Assembly: GCA_014169315.1 (NCBI GenBank) | Contig: AP022133.1 | Coordinates: 4,533,032 to 4,597,031, forward strand | Direction: 5' to 3' | Origin: Enterobacter cloacae | GTDB lineage: Bacteria > Pseudomonadota > Gammaproteobacteria > Enterobacterales > Enterobacteriaceae | Length of the DNA: 64,000 nt | Shown here: positions 1-9,064 of the stretch, one piece after another | How positions within the stretch are numbered: position 1 is the first letter of the stretch | Layout of the letters: every line of letters starts with the position of its first letter | The notes under the pieces: model-generated | What the model was told of the DNA's origin: nothing | What the model saw: the letters and a program-made list of their open reading frames with translations, nothing else | Databases searched by the model: none | Position numbers and translations under genes: made by a program

Positions 1-927
1 CAAAGCGCACGCAAACTGTTTGGTACCCCACTTCCGGAATTGTTGAGCTATTTTTCGCTGAATATTGGCCTGATGCAGGAAAGTTTGCAGTCCGGTCAGG
101 GGTTCACCGATAACGAAGTGACGCTGGTGATCGACGGACGCTCACATATTCTTTCGCTAACGGCGCAGCGTCTGCCTGAAGGGTTCATCCTGCTTGAAAT
201 GGCACCGATGGACAACCAGCGCCGCCTCAGCCAGGAACAGCTCCAGCATGCGCAGCAAATTGCCGCCCGTGACCTGGTACGGGGGCTGGCTCATGAAATC
301 AAAAACCCGCTGGGAGGGTTACGCGGCGCAGCACAGCTGTTAACCAAAGCACTGCCCGACCCAACACTTGCGGAGTACACCAACGTCATCATTGAGCAGG
401 CCGATCGCCTGCGCAATCTGGTCGACCGTCTGCTGGGGCCGCAACAGCCGGGTATGCATGTTTCAGAGAGCATTCATAAAGTGGCTGAACGGGTAGTGAA
501 GCTCGTCTCGATGGAACTGCCGGAGAACGTCACGCTGGTGCGTGATTACGACCCAAGCCTGCCGGAACTGGCGCACGATCCTGACCAGATTGAACAGGTT
601 CTGCTGAATATTGTGCGCAATGCGTTGCAGGCTCTGGGACCGGAAGGGGGCGAAATCATTCTGCGCACCCGCACCGCATTCCAGCTGACGCTGCACGGCG
701 TGCGCTATCGCCTGGCAGCACGCATCGACGTTGAGGATAACGGGCCGGGCATTCCGTCACATTTACAGGACACGTTGTTCTACCCGATGGTGAGCGGTCG
801 CGAAGGCGGCACTGGTCTGGGGTTATCCATTGCCCGCAATTTGATCGACCAACACTCTGGCAAAATTGAATTTACCAGTTGGCCGGGACATACCGAGTTT
901 TCGGTTTTCCTGCCGATTAAAAAATAA
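1..927 (+). CDS. glnL: Nitrogen sensor histidine kinase/phosphatase NtrB (GlnL), 5' end missing
   Basis: The reading frame is open from base 1, so the start lies outside the window; 308 codons remain, matching about residues 42-349 of the E. coli protein. NtrB autophosphorylates and passes phosphate to NtrC when nitrogen is short, and acts as a phosphatase with PII when nitrogen is plentiful. Visible are the end of the PAS sensor domain, the H-box [12 protein letters not shown] (phosphorylated His at fragment residue 98, E. coli His139), the N-box [10 protein letters not shown], and the ATP-binding glycine boxes DNGPGI and [12 protein letters not shown] near the C-terminus. It is followed 11 bases later by glnG, as in the glnALG operon. 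It is soluble and cytoplasmic, with no membrane segment in the part seen. Confidence 0.98.
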   Translation, partial: QSARKLFGTPLPELLSYFSLNIGLMQESLQSGQGFTDNEVTLVIDGRSHILSLTAQRLPEGFILLEMAPMDNQRRLSQEQLQHAQQIAARDLVRGLAHEIKNPLGGLRGAAQLLTKALPDPTLAEYTNVIIEQADRLRNLVDRLLGPQQPGMHVSESIHKVAERVVKLVSMELPENVTLVRDYDPSLPELAHDPDQIEQVLLNIVRNALQALGPEGGEIILRTRTAFQLTLHGVRYRLAARIDVEDNGPGIPSHLQDTLFYPMVSGREGGTGLGLSIARNLIDQHSGKIEFTSWPGHTEFSVFLPIKK

Positions 928-938
928 AGGTGACGTTT

Positions 939-2351
939 ATGCAACGAGGGATAGTCTGGGTAGTCGATGACGATAGCTCCATCCGTTGGGTGCTGGAACG
1001 CGCACTCACCGGAGCAGGATTAAGCTGCACGACGTTTGAGAACGGCAGCGAAGTGCTCGATGCGCTCACCACCAAAACCCCGGATGTTCTGCTTTCGGAT
1101 ATTCGCATGCCGGGAATGGACGGGCTGGCGCTCTTAAAGCAGATCAAACAACGCCATCCTATGCTTCCGGTCATCATAATGACGGCGCACTCCGATCTGG
1201 ATGCAGCCGTCAGCGCTTATCAGCAAGGGGCATTCGACTACCTGCCCAAACCGTTTGATATTGACGAAGCTGTCGCTCTGGTTGAACGCGCCATTAGCCA
1301 CTACCAGGAGCAGCAGCAGCCCCGTCATACCCCCGATTTTGGCCCAACAACGGACATCATCGGCGAAGCGCCAGCCATGCAGGATGTATTTCGTATCATT
1401 GGTCGTTTGTCGCGTTCGTCCATCAGCGTATTGATTAACGGTGAATCGGGTACCGGCAAAGAGCTGGTTGCCCACGCCTTGCACCGCCACAGCCCGCGGG
1501 CAAAAGCGCCGTTTATCGCCCTGAATATGGCGGCGATCCCGAAGGATTTGATTGAATCCGAACTGTTCGGCCACGAAAAAGGGGCGTTTACCGGCGCAAA
1601 TACCATTCGCCAGGGGCGCTTCGAACAGGCCGATGGAGGCACTCTCTTCCTGGATGAAATCGGCGATATGCCGCTGGATGTTCAGACCCGCCTGCTGCGC
1701 GTACTGGCCGACGGACAGTTTTATCGCGTGGGCGGCTATGCGCCAGTAAAAGTGGACGTCCGTATTATTGCCGCAACACACCAGAACCTGGAGCTGCGCG
1801 TGCAGGAAGGGAAATTCCGCGAGGACTTATTCCACCGCCTGAACGTGATCCGTGTACATCTTCCGCCACTGCGCGAGCGTCGTGAAGACATTCCTCGCCT
1901 GGCACGCCATTTTCTGCAGGTGGCCGCCCGTGAGCTGGGTGTGGAAGCCAAGCAGCTACACCCGGAAACTGACGCCGCACTTACCCGTCTGGCCTGGCCG
2001 GGCAACGTGCGTCAGCTGGAAAACACCTGCCGCTGGTTAACCGTCATGGCCGCCGGGCAGGAAGTTCTGATTCAGGATTTACCCGCTGAACTGTTTGAAG
2101 CAACCGCGCCAGAAAGCAGTACCGGACACGCACTACCGGACAGCTGGGCGACGCTGCTGGCACAATGGGCCGATCGCGCGCTGCGTTCCGGTCATCAAAA
2201 TTTACTCTCTGAGGCTCAGCCTGAGATGGAGCGCACGCTGTTAACCACCGCGCTTCGTCATACGCAGGGCCATAAACAGGAAGCCGCTCGCTTACTGGGA
2301 TGGGGACGCAATACCCTGACACGTAAGCTGAAAGAGCTGGGCATGGAGTGA
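939..2351 (+). CDS. glnG: Nitrogen regulation response regulator NtrC (GlnG)
   Basis: This is the sigma-54-dependent enhancer-binding activator of nitrogen-limitation genes, phosphorylated by NtrB. I chose the ATG at 939 (470 aa, beginning MQRGIVWVVDDD) rather than the in-frame GTG at 930, because AAGGTG just upstream is well placed as ribosome site and E. coli NtrC starts here. In order: receiver domain with phospho-acceptor Asp54 in LLSDIRMPG, AAA+ domain with Walker A GESGTGKE, the sigma-54 contact loop GAFTGA, Walker B GGTLFLDEIGD, and a C-terminal Fis-type helix-turn-helix (QEAARLLGWGRNTLTRKL). It is cotranscribed with glnL. A stem-loop at 2382-2409 closes the operon. Confidence 0.98.
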   Translation: MQRGIVWVVDDDSSIRWVLERALTGAGLSCTTFENGSEVLDALTTKTPDVLLSDIRMPGMDGLALLKQIKQRHPMLPVIIMTAHSDLDAAVSAYQQGAFDYLPKPFDIDEAVALVERAISHYQEQQQPRHTPDFGPTTDIIGEAPAMQDVFRIIGRLSRSSISVLINGESGTGKELVAHALHRHSPRAKAPFIALNMAAIPKDLIESELFGHEKGAFTGANTIRQGRFEQADGGTLFLDEIGDMPLDVQTRLLRVLADGQFYRVGGYAPVKVDVRIIAATHQNLELRVQEGKFREDLFHRLNVIRVHLPPLRERREDIPRLARHFLQVAARELGVEAKQLHPETDAALTRLAWPGNVRQLENTCRWLTVMAAGQEVLIQDLPAELFEATAPESSTGHALPDSWATLLAQWADRALRSGHQNLLSEAQPEMERTLLTTALRHTQGHKQEAARLLGWGRNTLTRKLKELGME

Positions 2352-2381
2352 TTTTTACCGCTGTGTAAAGATGATTAATTG

Positions 2382-2409
2382 AGCGCAAATTGCTGTTATT
2401 TTGCGCTTT
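2382..2409 (+). terminator. Stem-loop terminator after glnG
   Basis: The 8-base arms AGCGCAAA and TTTGCGCT pair around a short loop and are followed by TTT. It lies 30 bases after the glnG stop, so it probably ends the glnALG transcript. The T-run is short, so termination may be partial. Confidence 0.6.
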
Positions 2410-2460
2410 ACTGTATCGATGAAATTTGTATGATCGTGCCCGGAAATGGGGGGAACCATC

Positions 2461-2571
2461 ATGCTGGAATCATTAGTGAGTTTGCTCTCTAGCGGAGCAG
2501 CCGAAAGCCACACACCGCAAACTGCCGTTGCAGCGGTATTGTGTGCGGCACTGGTTGGGTTGTTTAGCTAG
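2461..2571 (+). CDS. yshB: Small membrane protein YshB
   Basis: A 36-codon gene beginning MLESLVSLLSSG and ending in a hydrophobic stretch (AAVLCAALVGLFS). It matches the E. coli small protein YshB in length, position between glnG and hemN, and most residues as I remember them. A strong GGGGGGAA ribosome site sits just before the ATG, and TATGAT at 2429-2434 could serve as a -10 box. The second half is hydrophobic enough for one membrane segment. Its function is not established to my knowledge; do not infer one from the glnG neighbourhood. The stop is TAG at 2569-2571. Confidence 0.85.
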   Translation: MLESLVSLLSSGAAESHTPQTAVAAVLCAALVGLFS

Positions 2572-2588
2572 CGGGTAGCCAATGAAAA

Positions 2589-2662
2589 GCCGGGTGGCGG
2601 CTTCGCCTTACCCGGCCTACTAAACGCGAAATGCAGGCCGGGTAAACGAAACGCCACCCGGC
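2589..2662. repeat. REP pair (BIME) between yshB and hemN
   Basis: Two palindromic units face each other: 2589-2616 begins GCCGGGTGGCGGCTTCGCC and ends ACCCGGC, and 2637-2662 begins GCCGGGTAAACG and ends GCCACCCGGC. This is the classic arrangement of enterobacterial repetitive extragenic palindromes. It lies between the convergent ends of yshB and hemN, where such elements commonly protect mRNA 3' ends or hold gyrase/IHF sites. Confidence 0.85.
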
Positions 2663-2670
2663 AGTGCATC

Positions 2671-4044
2671 TTAAATCACCCGTGAGAACTGCTGCAGACG
2701 TGCCTTTTGACGCAGGTAAGCGTCGAAGCACATACAGATATTACGAATCAACAGACGCCCTTTTGGCGTAACCTCAATGGCGCTCTCCGAAACATCCACC
2801 AGCCCATCTTTCGCCAGCGGTGCAAGCAGCTTCAGGTCTTCCGCGAAATAATCGCTAAACTGCAGATCCCATTGTGCTTCTACGTCACTAAAACCGAGAC
2901 GGAAGTTACAGATCAGCGCCTTAATCACATCACGACGAATGCAGTCGTCACGCGTTAACGCGATACCGCGCCACAGGGCATTGCCGGTTTCATCTACCTG
3001 CTGATAATAAAGCTTCAGCTCTTTCTGGTTTTGCGCGTAGCAGTCGCCGATCATACTGATGGCGGAGACGCCCATCCCCAGCAAGTCGGTATCACCCTGG
3101 GTGGTATACCCCTGGAAGTTACGGTGCAGAACCCCTTCACGCTGAGCAATCGCCAGTTCGTCATCCGGACGGGCAAAGTGATCCATGCCGATAAACTGAT
3201 AGCCGGTTTCGGTCAGCGAGGTGATGGTTTCCTGCAAAATATCCAGCTTCTGTTGAGCAGAAGGCAGATCGGCATCTTTGATTTTCCGCTGGGCGGCGAA
3301 AAGCGTCGGCAGATGCGCATAGTTAAAGACGCTCAAACGGTCAGGATTGAGTTCTGCCACACGTTTCAGCGTGAAGGCGAAACTCTCTGGCGTTTGCTTT
3401 GGCAGGCCGTAAATCAGGTCGATATTGGTCGAGGTAAACCCGATTTCACGCGCGTGGTTAAGTAAGGCAAAGATAAATTCTTCATCCTGCTCGCGATTCA
3501 CCAGGCGCTGCACTTCTTTGTTGAAATCCTGGACGCCCATGCTCAGGCGGTTGAACCCTTCGGCGCGTAAGTGATCCAGTACATCCAGCTCGATTTCGCG
3601 CGGATCAACCTCGATCGAGATTTCAGCATCGTCATTAAAATTGAAGTTGCCGCGCAGCAGTGTCATCAAACGGCTGATCTGCGCTTTATTCAGGTAGGTT
3701 GGCGTACCGCCCCCCCAGTGAAGCTGGCTAACATGGCGTCCGGTAAACAGTGGCGCACGATGCAGAATTTCTTGTTCGAGCACATCCAGATACTGATCGG
3801 CTTTGTGCTGCTGACGGGTAACGATTTTATTGCAGCCGCAGAAGTAGCAGAGCTTGTGGCAGAACGGAATATGGACGTAGAGCGACAGCGGGCGCTCAGG
3901 GTAGCGCGCGACAGCCTGCTGAAAATCCGCTTCGCCGAAAGCATCGGAGAACTCCAGCGCAGTTGGGTATGACGTATAACGCGGCCCGGAATAGTTATAT
4001 TTCTGGATTAGGGCCAAATCCCAGTCGATAGATGGTACAGACAT
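2671..4044 (-). CDS. hemN: Oxygen-independent coproporphyrinogen III dehydrogenase
   Basis: HemN is a radical-SAM enzyme that oxidatively decarboxylates coproporphyrinogen III to protoporphyrinogen IX in haem synthesis without oxygen. The ATG at 4044 gives 457 aa (MSVPSIDWDLALIQKYNYSG), the E. coli length, with GGAAGGAG just before it; the frame stays open to 4128 upstream but without a better start. The iron-sulphur motif CHKLCYFCGC (Cys at about 62, 66 and 69) and GGGTPTYL are intact. The C-terminal HemN domain ends QQFSRVI. It is transcribed in the same direction as yihI and the small ORF just upstream, so the three may be cotranscribed. Confidence 0.98.
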   Translation of the reverse strand: MSVPSIDWDLALIQKYNYSGPRYTSYPTALEFSDAFGEADFQQAVARYPERPLSLYVHIPFCHKLCYFCGCNKIVTRQQHKADQYLDVLEQEILHRAPLFTGRHVSQLHWGGGTPTYLNKAQISRLMTLLRGNFNFNDDAEISIEVDPREIELDVLDHLRAEGFNRLSMGVQDFNKEVQRLVNREQDEEFIFALLNHAREIGFTSTNIDLIYGLPKQTPESFAFTLKRVAELNPDRLSVFNYAHLPTLFAAQRKIKDADLPSAQQKLDILQETITSLTETGYQFIGMDHFARPDDELAIAQREGVLHRNFQGYTTQGDTDLLGMGVSAISMIGDCYAQNQKELKLYYQQVDETGNALWRGIALTRDDCIRRDVIKALICNFRLGFSDVEAQWDLQFSDYFAEDLKLLAPLAKDGLVDVSESAIEVTPKGRLLIRNICMCFDAYLRQKARLQQFSRVI

Positions 4045-4046
4045 GC

Positions 4047-4229
4047 TCACTCCTTCCGTTGGTGTCGCGTTCGTATACGGCGGCCCGTTCTGGCCCCACT
4101 GCGGGCCATCATCCGGGTGCGCAGCCACTTCTGTCGCCGCGACAACCGCCGTAGTTTAACGAATAACCACACCAGATAACATATAACCGGAAGGGTTATA
4201 AGCAGGACTATCGTGCCTGCCAGGTGCAA
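4047..4229 (-). CDS. Candidate small single-span membrane protein between yihI and hemN
   Basis: This is an unrecognised 60-codon frame that fills the yihI-hemN gap almost exactly. It opens with TTG three bases after the yihI stop and its TGA lies two bases before the hemN ATG, inside the hemN ribosome site. Residues about 4-24 (AGTIVLLITLPVICYLVWLFV) form a convincing membrane helix, followed by a strongly basic tail rich in Arg that would stay in the cytoplasm. AGGGTGG in the end of yihI could act as a weak ribosome site. The tight fit suggests translational coupling. The non-ATG start and low-complexity tail argue for caution. It might be the decayed N-terminus of a longer membrane protein. 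No function is assigned. Confidence 0.4.
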   Translation of the reverse strand: MHLAGTIVLLITLPVICYLVWLFVKLRRLSRRQKWLRTRMMARSGARTGRRIRTRHQRKE

Positions 4230-4232
4230 ATG

Positions 4233-4748
4233 TTAGTTTCCACCCTTCAGAAGACGCATCATATCTTCCTGCTTTTCGTCTTCTTCTTCATCTTCGTCAT
4301 CGTCGTAAGACAGGCCCAGCTTCTGCATCAGTTCATCAATGCGATCCAGTTTGGCATCAACCCATGACTGCTCTTCAGCGGTCAGGGTTTCTCCCTCTTC
4401 AAGACGTTCCAGCAGCGCGTCCAGGCGCTCATCATTCTCCAGCAAATCCAGCTCAGCCTGCGGTGAAAGCATAGGTTTCTCGCTCTTTGGTTTGTGCTGC
4501 TTAGTGACCGGGGTGTCTGTCACGCCCAGTGGAATGGGAGTTTTACTGCCAATACGTGGATCTTTCTGCTGCTTGCCTTTTGCAGAAGCACCCGTGGCAT
4601 CGCTACCGCCCGCACGGCTACCCGCAGCATGACCACGATGCTTTTTCTCGCGTTTGCGATCGCGCGCTTCCTGGTTCAGTTCTTCGCGCGTTTTGCGGCG
4701 TGCTTTTGCAGGGCGTTTAGCGCCCGCTGTGGAGGTCGGTTTTTTCAT
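4233..4748 (-). CDS. yihI: Der GTPase-activating protein YihI
   Basis: YihI stimulates GTP hydrolysis by Der (EngA), a GTPase of 50S ribosome assembly, and so can slow ribosome maturation. It has 171 residues against 169 in E. coli. The N-terminal third is very basic ([19 protein letters not shown]), the middle carries the leucine-rich helix [21 protein letters not shown], and the C-terminus is acidic ([13 protein letters not shown]). This charge pattern is typical of the family. It lies downstream of csrC on the same strand and upstream of hemN. yihA, another ribosome-assembly GTPase, lies beyond csrC in divergent orientation. Confidence 0.96.
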   Translation of the reverse strand: MKKPTSTAGAKRPAKARRKTREELNQEARDRKREKKHRGHAAGSRAGGSDATGASAKGKQQKDPRIGSKTPIPLGVTDTPVTKQHKPKSEKPMLSPQAELDLLENDERLDALLERLEEGETLTAEEQSWVDAKLDRIDELMQKLGLSYDDDEDEEEDEKQEDMMRLLKGGN

Positions 4749-4817
4749 GATGTTTTATCTTTAAGTCGTTTTCTTCAGTATAGAATTGCGGCGAAATCTA
4801 GCAGAAAGCAAGCAAAG

Positions 4818-5061
4818 AAAAAAGGCGACAGAGCAATCTGTCGCCTTTTTTCCTGACTCACAACCCTTAGTGGGTCAGACATTCCGTGTTTGCCTACAAC
4901 AAGCCCTGTTTATCCCTTGGCGGATATACCGTCCGTGTACGGTTCCATTTCCTGTTTAAACGCCTCCAGGCGCTTATCATCCTGACAATCCTGAGTCTTC
5001 GCCTCCTGGCGCTCCTGACCCTTATCCTTAAGTCGTTATCCTGTTGGCATCCTCGCCCTGG
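4818..5061 (-). ncRNA. csrC: CsrC small RNA, antagonist of CsrA
   Basis: About 244 bases on the minus strand, lying between yihI and yihA as csrC does in E. coli. It matches in the 3' half and ends in the same terminator: ggcgacag paired with ctgtcgcc followed by TTTTTT. I count 14 GGA motifs in the transcript, many as CAGGA in predicted loops, which are the CsrA-binding signals. CsrC sequesters CsrA and so relieves its control of glycogen, motility and biofilm genes. The 5' end was placed by alignment to remembered E. coli sequence and may be off by a few bases. The small open frames on either strand here are not genes. Confidence 0.9.
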
Positions 5062-5066
5062 CACAC

Positions 5067-5094
5067 ACTTTACCCTGTTCGCTTAAACTAACAA
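5067..5094 (-). promoter_or_regulatory. Probable csrC promoter
   Basis: On the minus strand TTGTTA (5089-5094) and TAAAGT (5067-5072) are 16 bases apart and lie a few bases before the inferred csrC 5' end. These are -35- and -10-like hexamers of moderate quality. In E. coli csrC needs the UvrY response regulator indirectly; no UvrY site was identified here. Confidence 0.5.
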
Positions 5095-5328
5095 GCAATG
5101 AGAGGGTACAAAAAAGGATTTTCGGATAATTACTCAAGCACAACAATCTGATTTTAAACAGTTTGTGTTTTTTAACGCCTGCGATTTCTCTTAAATCTCC
5201 TATAGCATCTATGGCAAATCTCCTACAGCCGCCAGGGTGTTCGCCTACAGGCAGAGTGCGATGAGAAAAGCCTTTTGTCTGCATTCGGGTATAATCCCCC
5301 ACAGATTACGATTTTTGGAGACGACCAC

Positions 5329-5958
5329 GTGACTACCTGGAACTACCAACAGACGCATTTTGTCACCAGTGCGCCTGATATTCGCCACTTACCTTCTGAT
5401 ACGGGTATTGAAGTGGCATTTGCTGGCCGCTCCAATGCGGGAAAATCCAGCGCCCTGAATACGCTGACCAATCAGAAGAGCCTGGCGCGTACCTCAAAAA
5501 CGCCTGGCCGTACTCAGCTGATCAACCTGTTTGAAGTGGCAGAAGGCAAACGTCTTGTCGATTTACCGGGCTACGGCTATGCGCAGGTACCGGAAGAGAT
5601 GAAGATCAAGTGGCAACGTGCGCTGGGTGAATATCTGGAAAAGCGCCAGTGCCTGAAAGGCCTGGTGGTGCTGATGGATATTCGCCACCCGCTGAAAGAT
5701 CTCGATCAGCAGATGATCGACTGGGCCGTGGCAAGCGATATTGCTGTGCTGGTGCTGCTGACAAAAGCCGATAAGCTGGCAAGCGGTGCGCGTAAAGCAC
5801 AGGTGAATATGGTTCGCGAAGCGGTACTGGCATTCAACGGTGATGTGCAGGTTGAAGCGTTCTCCTCGCTGAAAAAGCAGGGCGTGGACAAGCTGCGTCA
5901 GAAGCTCGATAGCTGGTTTAACGAGCTGGAGCCCGCGACAGAAGCGGAAGAAGAGTAA
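5329..5958 (+). CDS. yihA: Ribosome biogenesis GTP-binding protein YihA (EngB/YsxC)
   Basis: An essential-type TRAFAC GTPase needed for late 50S subunit assembly and cell division. I use the GTG at 5329, which gives 209 aa starting with [11 protein letters not shown] after the initiator and agrees with E. coli. TTTTGGAGACGA supplies the ribosome site. The frame is open to 5275, but the extra residues are not conserved. Motifs: G1 GRSNAGKSS near residue 32, G2 TPGRTQ, G3 DLPGYGYA, G4 LTKADK, and G5 SSLKKQG. It is transcribed away from csrC and followed by a strong terminator. Confidence 0.98.
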   Translation: MTTWNYQQTHFVTSAPDIRHLPSDTGIEVAFAGRSNAGKSSALNTLTNQKSLARTSKTPGRTQLINLFEVAEGKRLVDLPGYGYAQVPEEMKIKWQRALGEYLEKRQCLKGLVVLMDIRHPLKDLDQQMIDWAVASDIAVLVLLTKADKLASGARKAQVNMVREAVLAFNGDVQVEAFSSLKKQGVDKLRQKLDSWFNELEPATEAEEE

Positions 5959-5963
5959 TAGCG

Positions 5964-5991
5964 AGCGCGGCAATGTCCGCGCTTTTTTTTT
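5964..5991 (+). terminator. Rho-independent terminator of yihA
   Basis: AGCGCGG pairs with CCGCGCT around a CAATGT loop and is followed by eight T residues. It starts a few bases after the yihA stop. Confidence 0.92.
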
Positions 5992-6014
5992 GCCTGAAAT
6001 TTTCTTTACCGCAA

Positions 6015-6123
6015 TAAAAAACGCCCCAGTCATTACTGACTGGGGCGGCTAAAATATTCAGCCAAATCCGATTACGTGAAGTAAAAGGTCTGAAAGATAG
6101 AACATCTTACCTCTGTACCCTAC
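6015..6123 (-). ncRNA. spf: Spot 42 small RNA
   Basis: About 109 bases on the minus strand starting GTAGGGTACAGAGGTAAGA, almost identical to E. coli Spot 42 as remembered. It ends in the hairpin GCCCCAGTC..GACTGGGGC followed by TTTTTT. Spot 42 is an Hfq-dependent RNA repressed by cAMP-CRP; it blocks translation of galK and of several secondary carbon-source genes when glucose is present. The location downstream of polA and facing yihA is the usual one. The regions known to pair with targets, including the 5' GGUAAGAUG part, look intact. Confidence 0.97.
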
Positions 6124-6130
6124 GTCGTTA

Positions 6131-6158
6131 ACTCTACCCCTTTTTTATCTGTAGACAA
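6131..6158 (-). promoter_or_regulatory. Probable spf promoter
   Basis: On the minus strand TTGTCT (6153-6158) and TAGAGT (6131-6136) are 16 bases apart, seven bases before the Spot 42 start. The upstream stretch is rich in A and T runs. CRP represses this promoter in E. coli, but I could not pick out a clear CRP site by eye. Confidence 0.6.
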
Positions 6159-6271
6159 AGCACTTTTTGTAGTTTTTTTTCACTCTTTACATAGGGAATT
6201 CTAATGATCGTCACAAAACGCACGTCGTTATGTTGCTAACTTACATAAAACGCGCGTTATTCTCCTGACCC

Positions 6272-9064
6272 TTAGTGAGCCTGATCCCAGTTTTCACCAC
6301 TCCCCACTTCCACCAGCAATGGCACGTCCAGTGTCATGCTGCTTTCCATCAGTTCGTGGATCTTTTTCGATACGGTTTCAAGCTCGTCTTTGTGCACTTC
6401 GAACACCAGTTCATCGTGTACCTGCATGATCATGCGCACGCGTGGCTTCTCTTTTTCCAGCCACGCATCCACGGCGATCATCGCGCGTTTAATGATGTCA
6501 GCAGCTGTCCCCTGCATTGGGGCGTTGATCGCAGCACGCTCTGCGCCAGCGCGACGCGCGGCGTTACTGGATTTGATGTCCGGCAGGTAGAGACGACGAC
6601 CGTCCAGCGTTTCAACATAGCCTTTCTCTTTCGCCTGCTCTCGGGTGCGTTCCATGTACTCCAGTACGCCCGGATAACGCTCAAAGTAGAGATCCATATA
6701 CTTCTGCGATTCTTTGCGAGGAATGTTGAGCTGGCGGGAAAGGCCAAAAGCGCTCATCCCGTAAATCAGACCGAAGTTGATCGCTTTCGCGCTGCGTCGC
6801 TGTTCGTTTGTCACACTTTCCAGCGGCAGACCAAACACTTCGGCAGCCGTCGCCCGGTGGATATCCTTCCCTTCAGCAAACGCCGTCAGCAAACCTTTAT
6901 CACGCGACAGATGCGCCATAATACGCAGTTCGATTTGCGAGTAGTCCGCAGAGACAATCAGGTAATCCTCTGGTGCGATAAAGGCCTGACGAATGCGGCG
7001 ACCTTCCTCATTACGTACCGGAATGTTCTGCAGGTTTGGATCGGTCGATGAGAGTCGCCCGGTTGCCGCCACCGCCTGATGGTAAGAAGTATGTACGCGG
7101 CCCGTTTTCGGGTTGATCATCAGCGGCAGTTTATCGGTATAGGTCGATTTCAGCTTCGCCAGACCACGATACTCCAGAATCACTTTTGGCAGCGGGTAAT
7201 CGAGCGCCAGCTCTTCCAGCACCTCTTCAGAGGTTGATGGCGCGCCACCAGGGGTTTTCTTCAGCGGCTTGATGCCCTGCTTTTCAAACAGAATAGTTTG
7301 CAGCTGTTTAGGAGATGAGAGGTTAAACGGCTCACCTGCAAGCTCATGGGCTTTTTGCTCAAGCTCGGTCAGACGCTGTGCAAGCTCGCCAGAGTGGTTA
7401 TGCAGTACCGTTGGGTCGATTTTTACGCCGTTGCGTTCGATGCGGGAGAGTACTGGCACCAGTGGCATCTCGATATGCCGAAACACATTCAGCGGGCCTT
7501 CTTCTTTCTGCAGTTTTGGCCACATCTTCAGGTGCAGCTGCAGCGTCACGTCGGCATCTTCTGCCGCATAGCGACCCGCCTCTTCCAGAGCAATCTGGTT
7601 AAAGGTCAGCTGATTTTTGCCTTTACCGGCAATCTCTTCAAAGGTGATTGTTTTATGCTTCAACCAGCGATCAGATAAGGAATCCATATCATGACGGCCT
7701 GCTACGCTGTCCAGAATGTAGGATTCCAGCATGGTATCAAAGGCGATACCACGCAGCTCAATGCCGTAGTTTTGCAGAATACCGCGATCGTATTTCAGGT
7801 TTTGCCCGACCTTCAGCGCCTTGTCATCTTCAAGAATCGGTTTCATCAGCTCAAGCACACGGTCGCGCGAGATTTGATCCGGCGCGTCCAGGTAGTCGTG
7901 TGCAACAGGGACATAGGCCGCGATACCAGGCTCTGTCGCAAACGACAGGCCAACCATATTGGCAGAGATGTTATCGAGGCTATCGGTTTCCGTATCGAAG
8001 GCAAATACTGGCGCTTTTTTCAGTTTCTCGATCCAGGCGACCAGTTGCGACTCTTCGAGAATGGTTTCATAGTTGTCGAAGGAGAGGGTTACGGCTTCTT
8101 CTTCTGCCTGCTCTTCTGCAACTACAACAACCGTCTCTTTCGGCTTCGCTGTGGGCTTAGCCCCTTTGGCCTGCAGCCACTTGCCGCTTTCTACGTCGGT
8201 GATCCAACGCTTGAATTCATATTGCTTAAACAGGTTCAGCAGATCGTCAGCTGAAGGTTGCTGCACTTCAAGTTGTTCACAGCCCAGCTCAAGCTCAACG
8301 TCAGTTTTGATCGTCGCCAGCTGATAGGAGAGATAAGCCACCTCTTTATTATCTTCCAGCTTCGTGGCCATCGTTTTCGCACCACGGAAGGTGAGACCCG
8401 CTATTTTGTCAGACTCGGCGTACAGCGTATCCAGGCCACCCAATCCCTGCAGAAGGGCCTGTGCAGTTTTTTCACCCACCCCCGGCACGCCAGGGATGTT
8501 ATCCGAAGAGTCACCCATTAATGCAAGGAAGTCGATAATCAGCTCCGGTGGCACACCATATTTTGCAACCACCTCTTCTGGGCCCAGAATGGTGTTCGTC
8601 ATGGTGTTAATCAGGGTGATCCCGGGTGTCACCAGCTGCGCCATATCTTTATCACCGGTACTGATCAGTACCGGACGGCCCACTTTTTCAGCTTCACGCG
8701 CCAGCGTACCAATCACGTCATCGGCTTCAACACCTGAAACGGCCAGCAGCGGCAGACCCATCGCTTTTACCATCGTATGCAGTGGCTCAATTTGCGCACG
8801 CAGATCGTCAGGCATTGGTGGACGGTGAGATTTGTAATGCTCAAACAACTCGTCGCGGAAGGTTTTTCCTTTCGCATCAAAAACGACTGCCGCATGGGTT
8901 GGCTGATACTGAAGGATCAGGCTGCGCAGCATGTTCAGGACGCCGTACATTGCGCCGGTCGGTTCCCCTGCGCTATTGGTCAGAGGAGGAAACGCATGAT
9001 ACGCCCGATACAGGTAAGAAGAGCCGTCGACGAGAATAAGAGGGTTTTCTGGGATCTGAACCAT
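6272..9064 (-). CDS. polA: DNA polymerase I
   Basis: Pol I fills gaps after excision repair and removes Okazaki RNA primers. The ATG at 9064 gives 930 aa ([20 protein letters not shown]), against 928 in E. coli; the frame is open 14 codons further but that start lacks conservation. Domains in order: 5'-3' exonuclease with VEADDVIGT and [18 protein letters not shown] (to about 320), 3'-5' exonuclease with [11 protein letters not shown] and the second acidic motif AEDADVTL (about 330-520), and polymerase with motif [13 protein letters not shown]-helix [14 protein letters not shown] and motif [11 protein letters not shown]. All catalytic acids are present. A linker rich in Glu, Val and Ala near residue 330 differs most from E. 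coli. Confidence 0.99.
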   Translation of the reverse strand: MVQIPENPLILVDGSSYLYRAYHAFPPLTNSAGEPTGAMYGVLNMLRSLILQYQPTHAAVVFDAKGKTFRDELFEHYKSHRPPMPDDLRAQIEPLHTMVKAMGLPLLAVSGVEADDVIGTLAREAEKVGRPVLISTGDKDMAQLVTPGITLINTMTNTILGPEEVVAKYGVPPELIIDFLALMGDSSDNIPGVPGVGEKTAQALLQGLGGLDTLYAESDKIAGLTFRGAKTMATKLEDNKEVAYLSYQLATIKTDVELELGCEQLEVQQPSADDLLNLFKQYEFKRWITDVESGKWLQAKGAKPTAKPKETVVVVAEEQAEEEAVTLSFDNYETILEESQLVAWIEKLKKAPVFAFDTETDSLDNISANMVGLSFATEPGIAAYVPVAHDYLDAPDQISRDRVLELMKPILEDDKALKVGQNLKYDRGILQNYGIELRGIAFDTMLESYILDSVAGRHDMDSLSDRWLKHKTITFEEIAGKGKNQLTFNQIALEEAGRYAAEDADVTLQLHLKMWPKLQKEEGPLNVFRHIEMPLVPVLSRIERNGVKIDPTVLHNHSGELAQRLTELEQKAHELAGEPFNLSSPKQLQTILFEKQGIKPLKKTPGGAPSTSEEVLEELALDYPLPKVILEYRGLAKLKSTYTDKLPLMINPKTGRVHTSYHQAVAATGRLSSTDPNLQNIPVRNEEGRRIRQAFIAPEDYLIVSADYSQIELRIMAHLSRDKGLLTAFAEGKDIHRATAAEVFGLPLESVTNEQRRSAKAINFGLIYGMSAFGLSRQLNIPRKESQKYMDLYFERYPGVLEYMERTREQAKEKGYVETLDGRRLYLPDIKSSNAARRAGAERAAINAPMQGTAADIIKRAMIAVDAWLEKEKPRVRMIMQVHDELVFEVHKDELETVSKKIHELMESSMTLDVPLLVEVGSGENWDQAH

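Noticed and set aside
1134..1781. 215-codon antisense frame within glnG
   Set aside because: Shadow of glnG; no motif, no ribosome site, and glnG shows all NtrC motifs intact.
5036..5302. 88-codon minus-strand frame and 66-codon plus-strand frame overlapping csrC
   Set aside because: They lie across the csrC RNA and its promoter; the repeats of AGGA and TCCT explain their composition.
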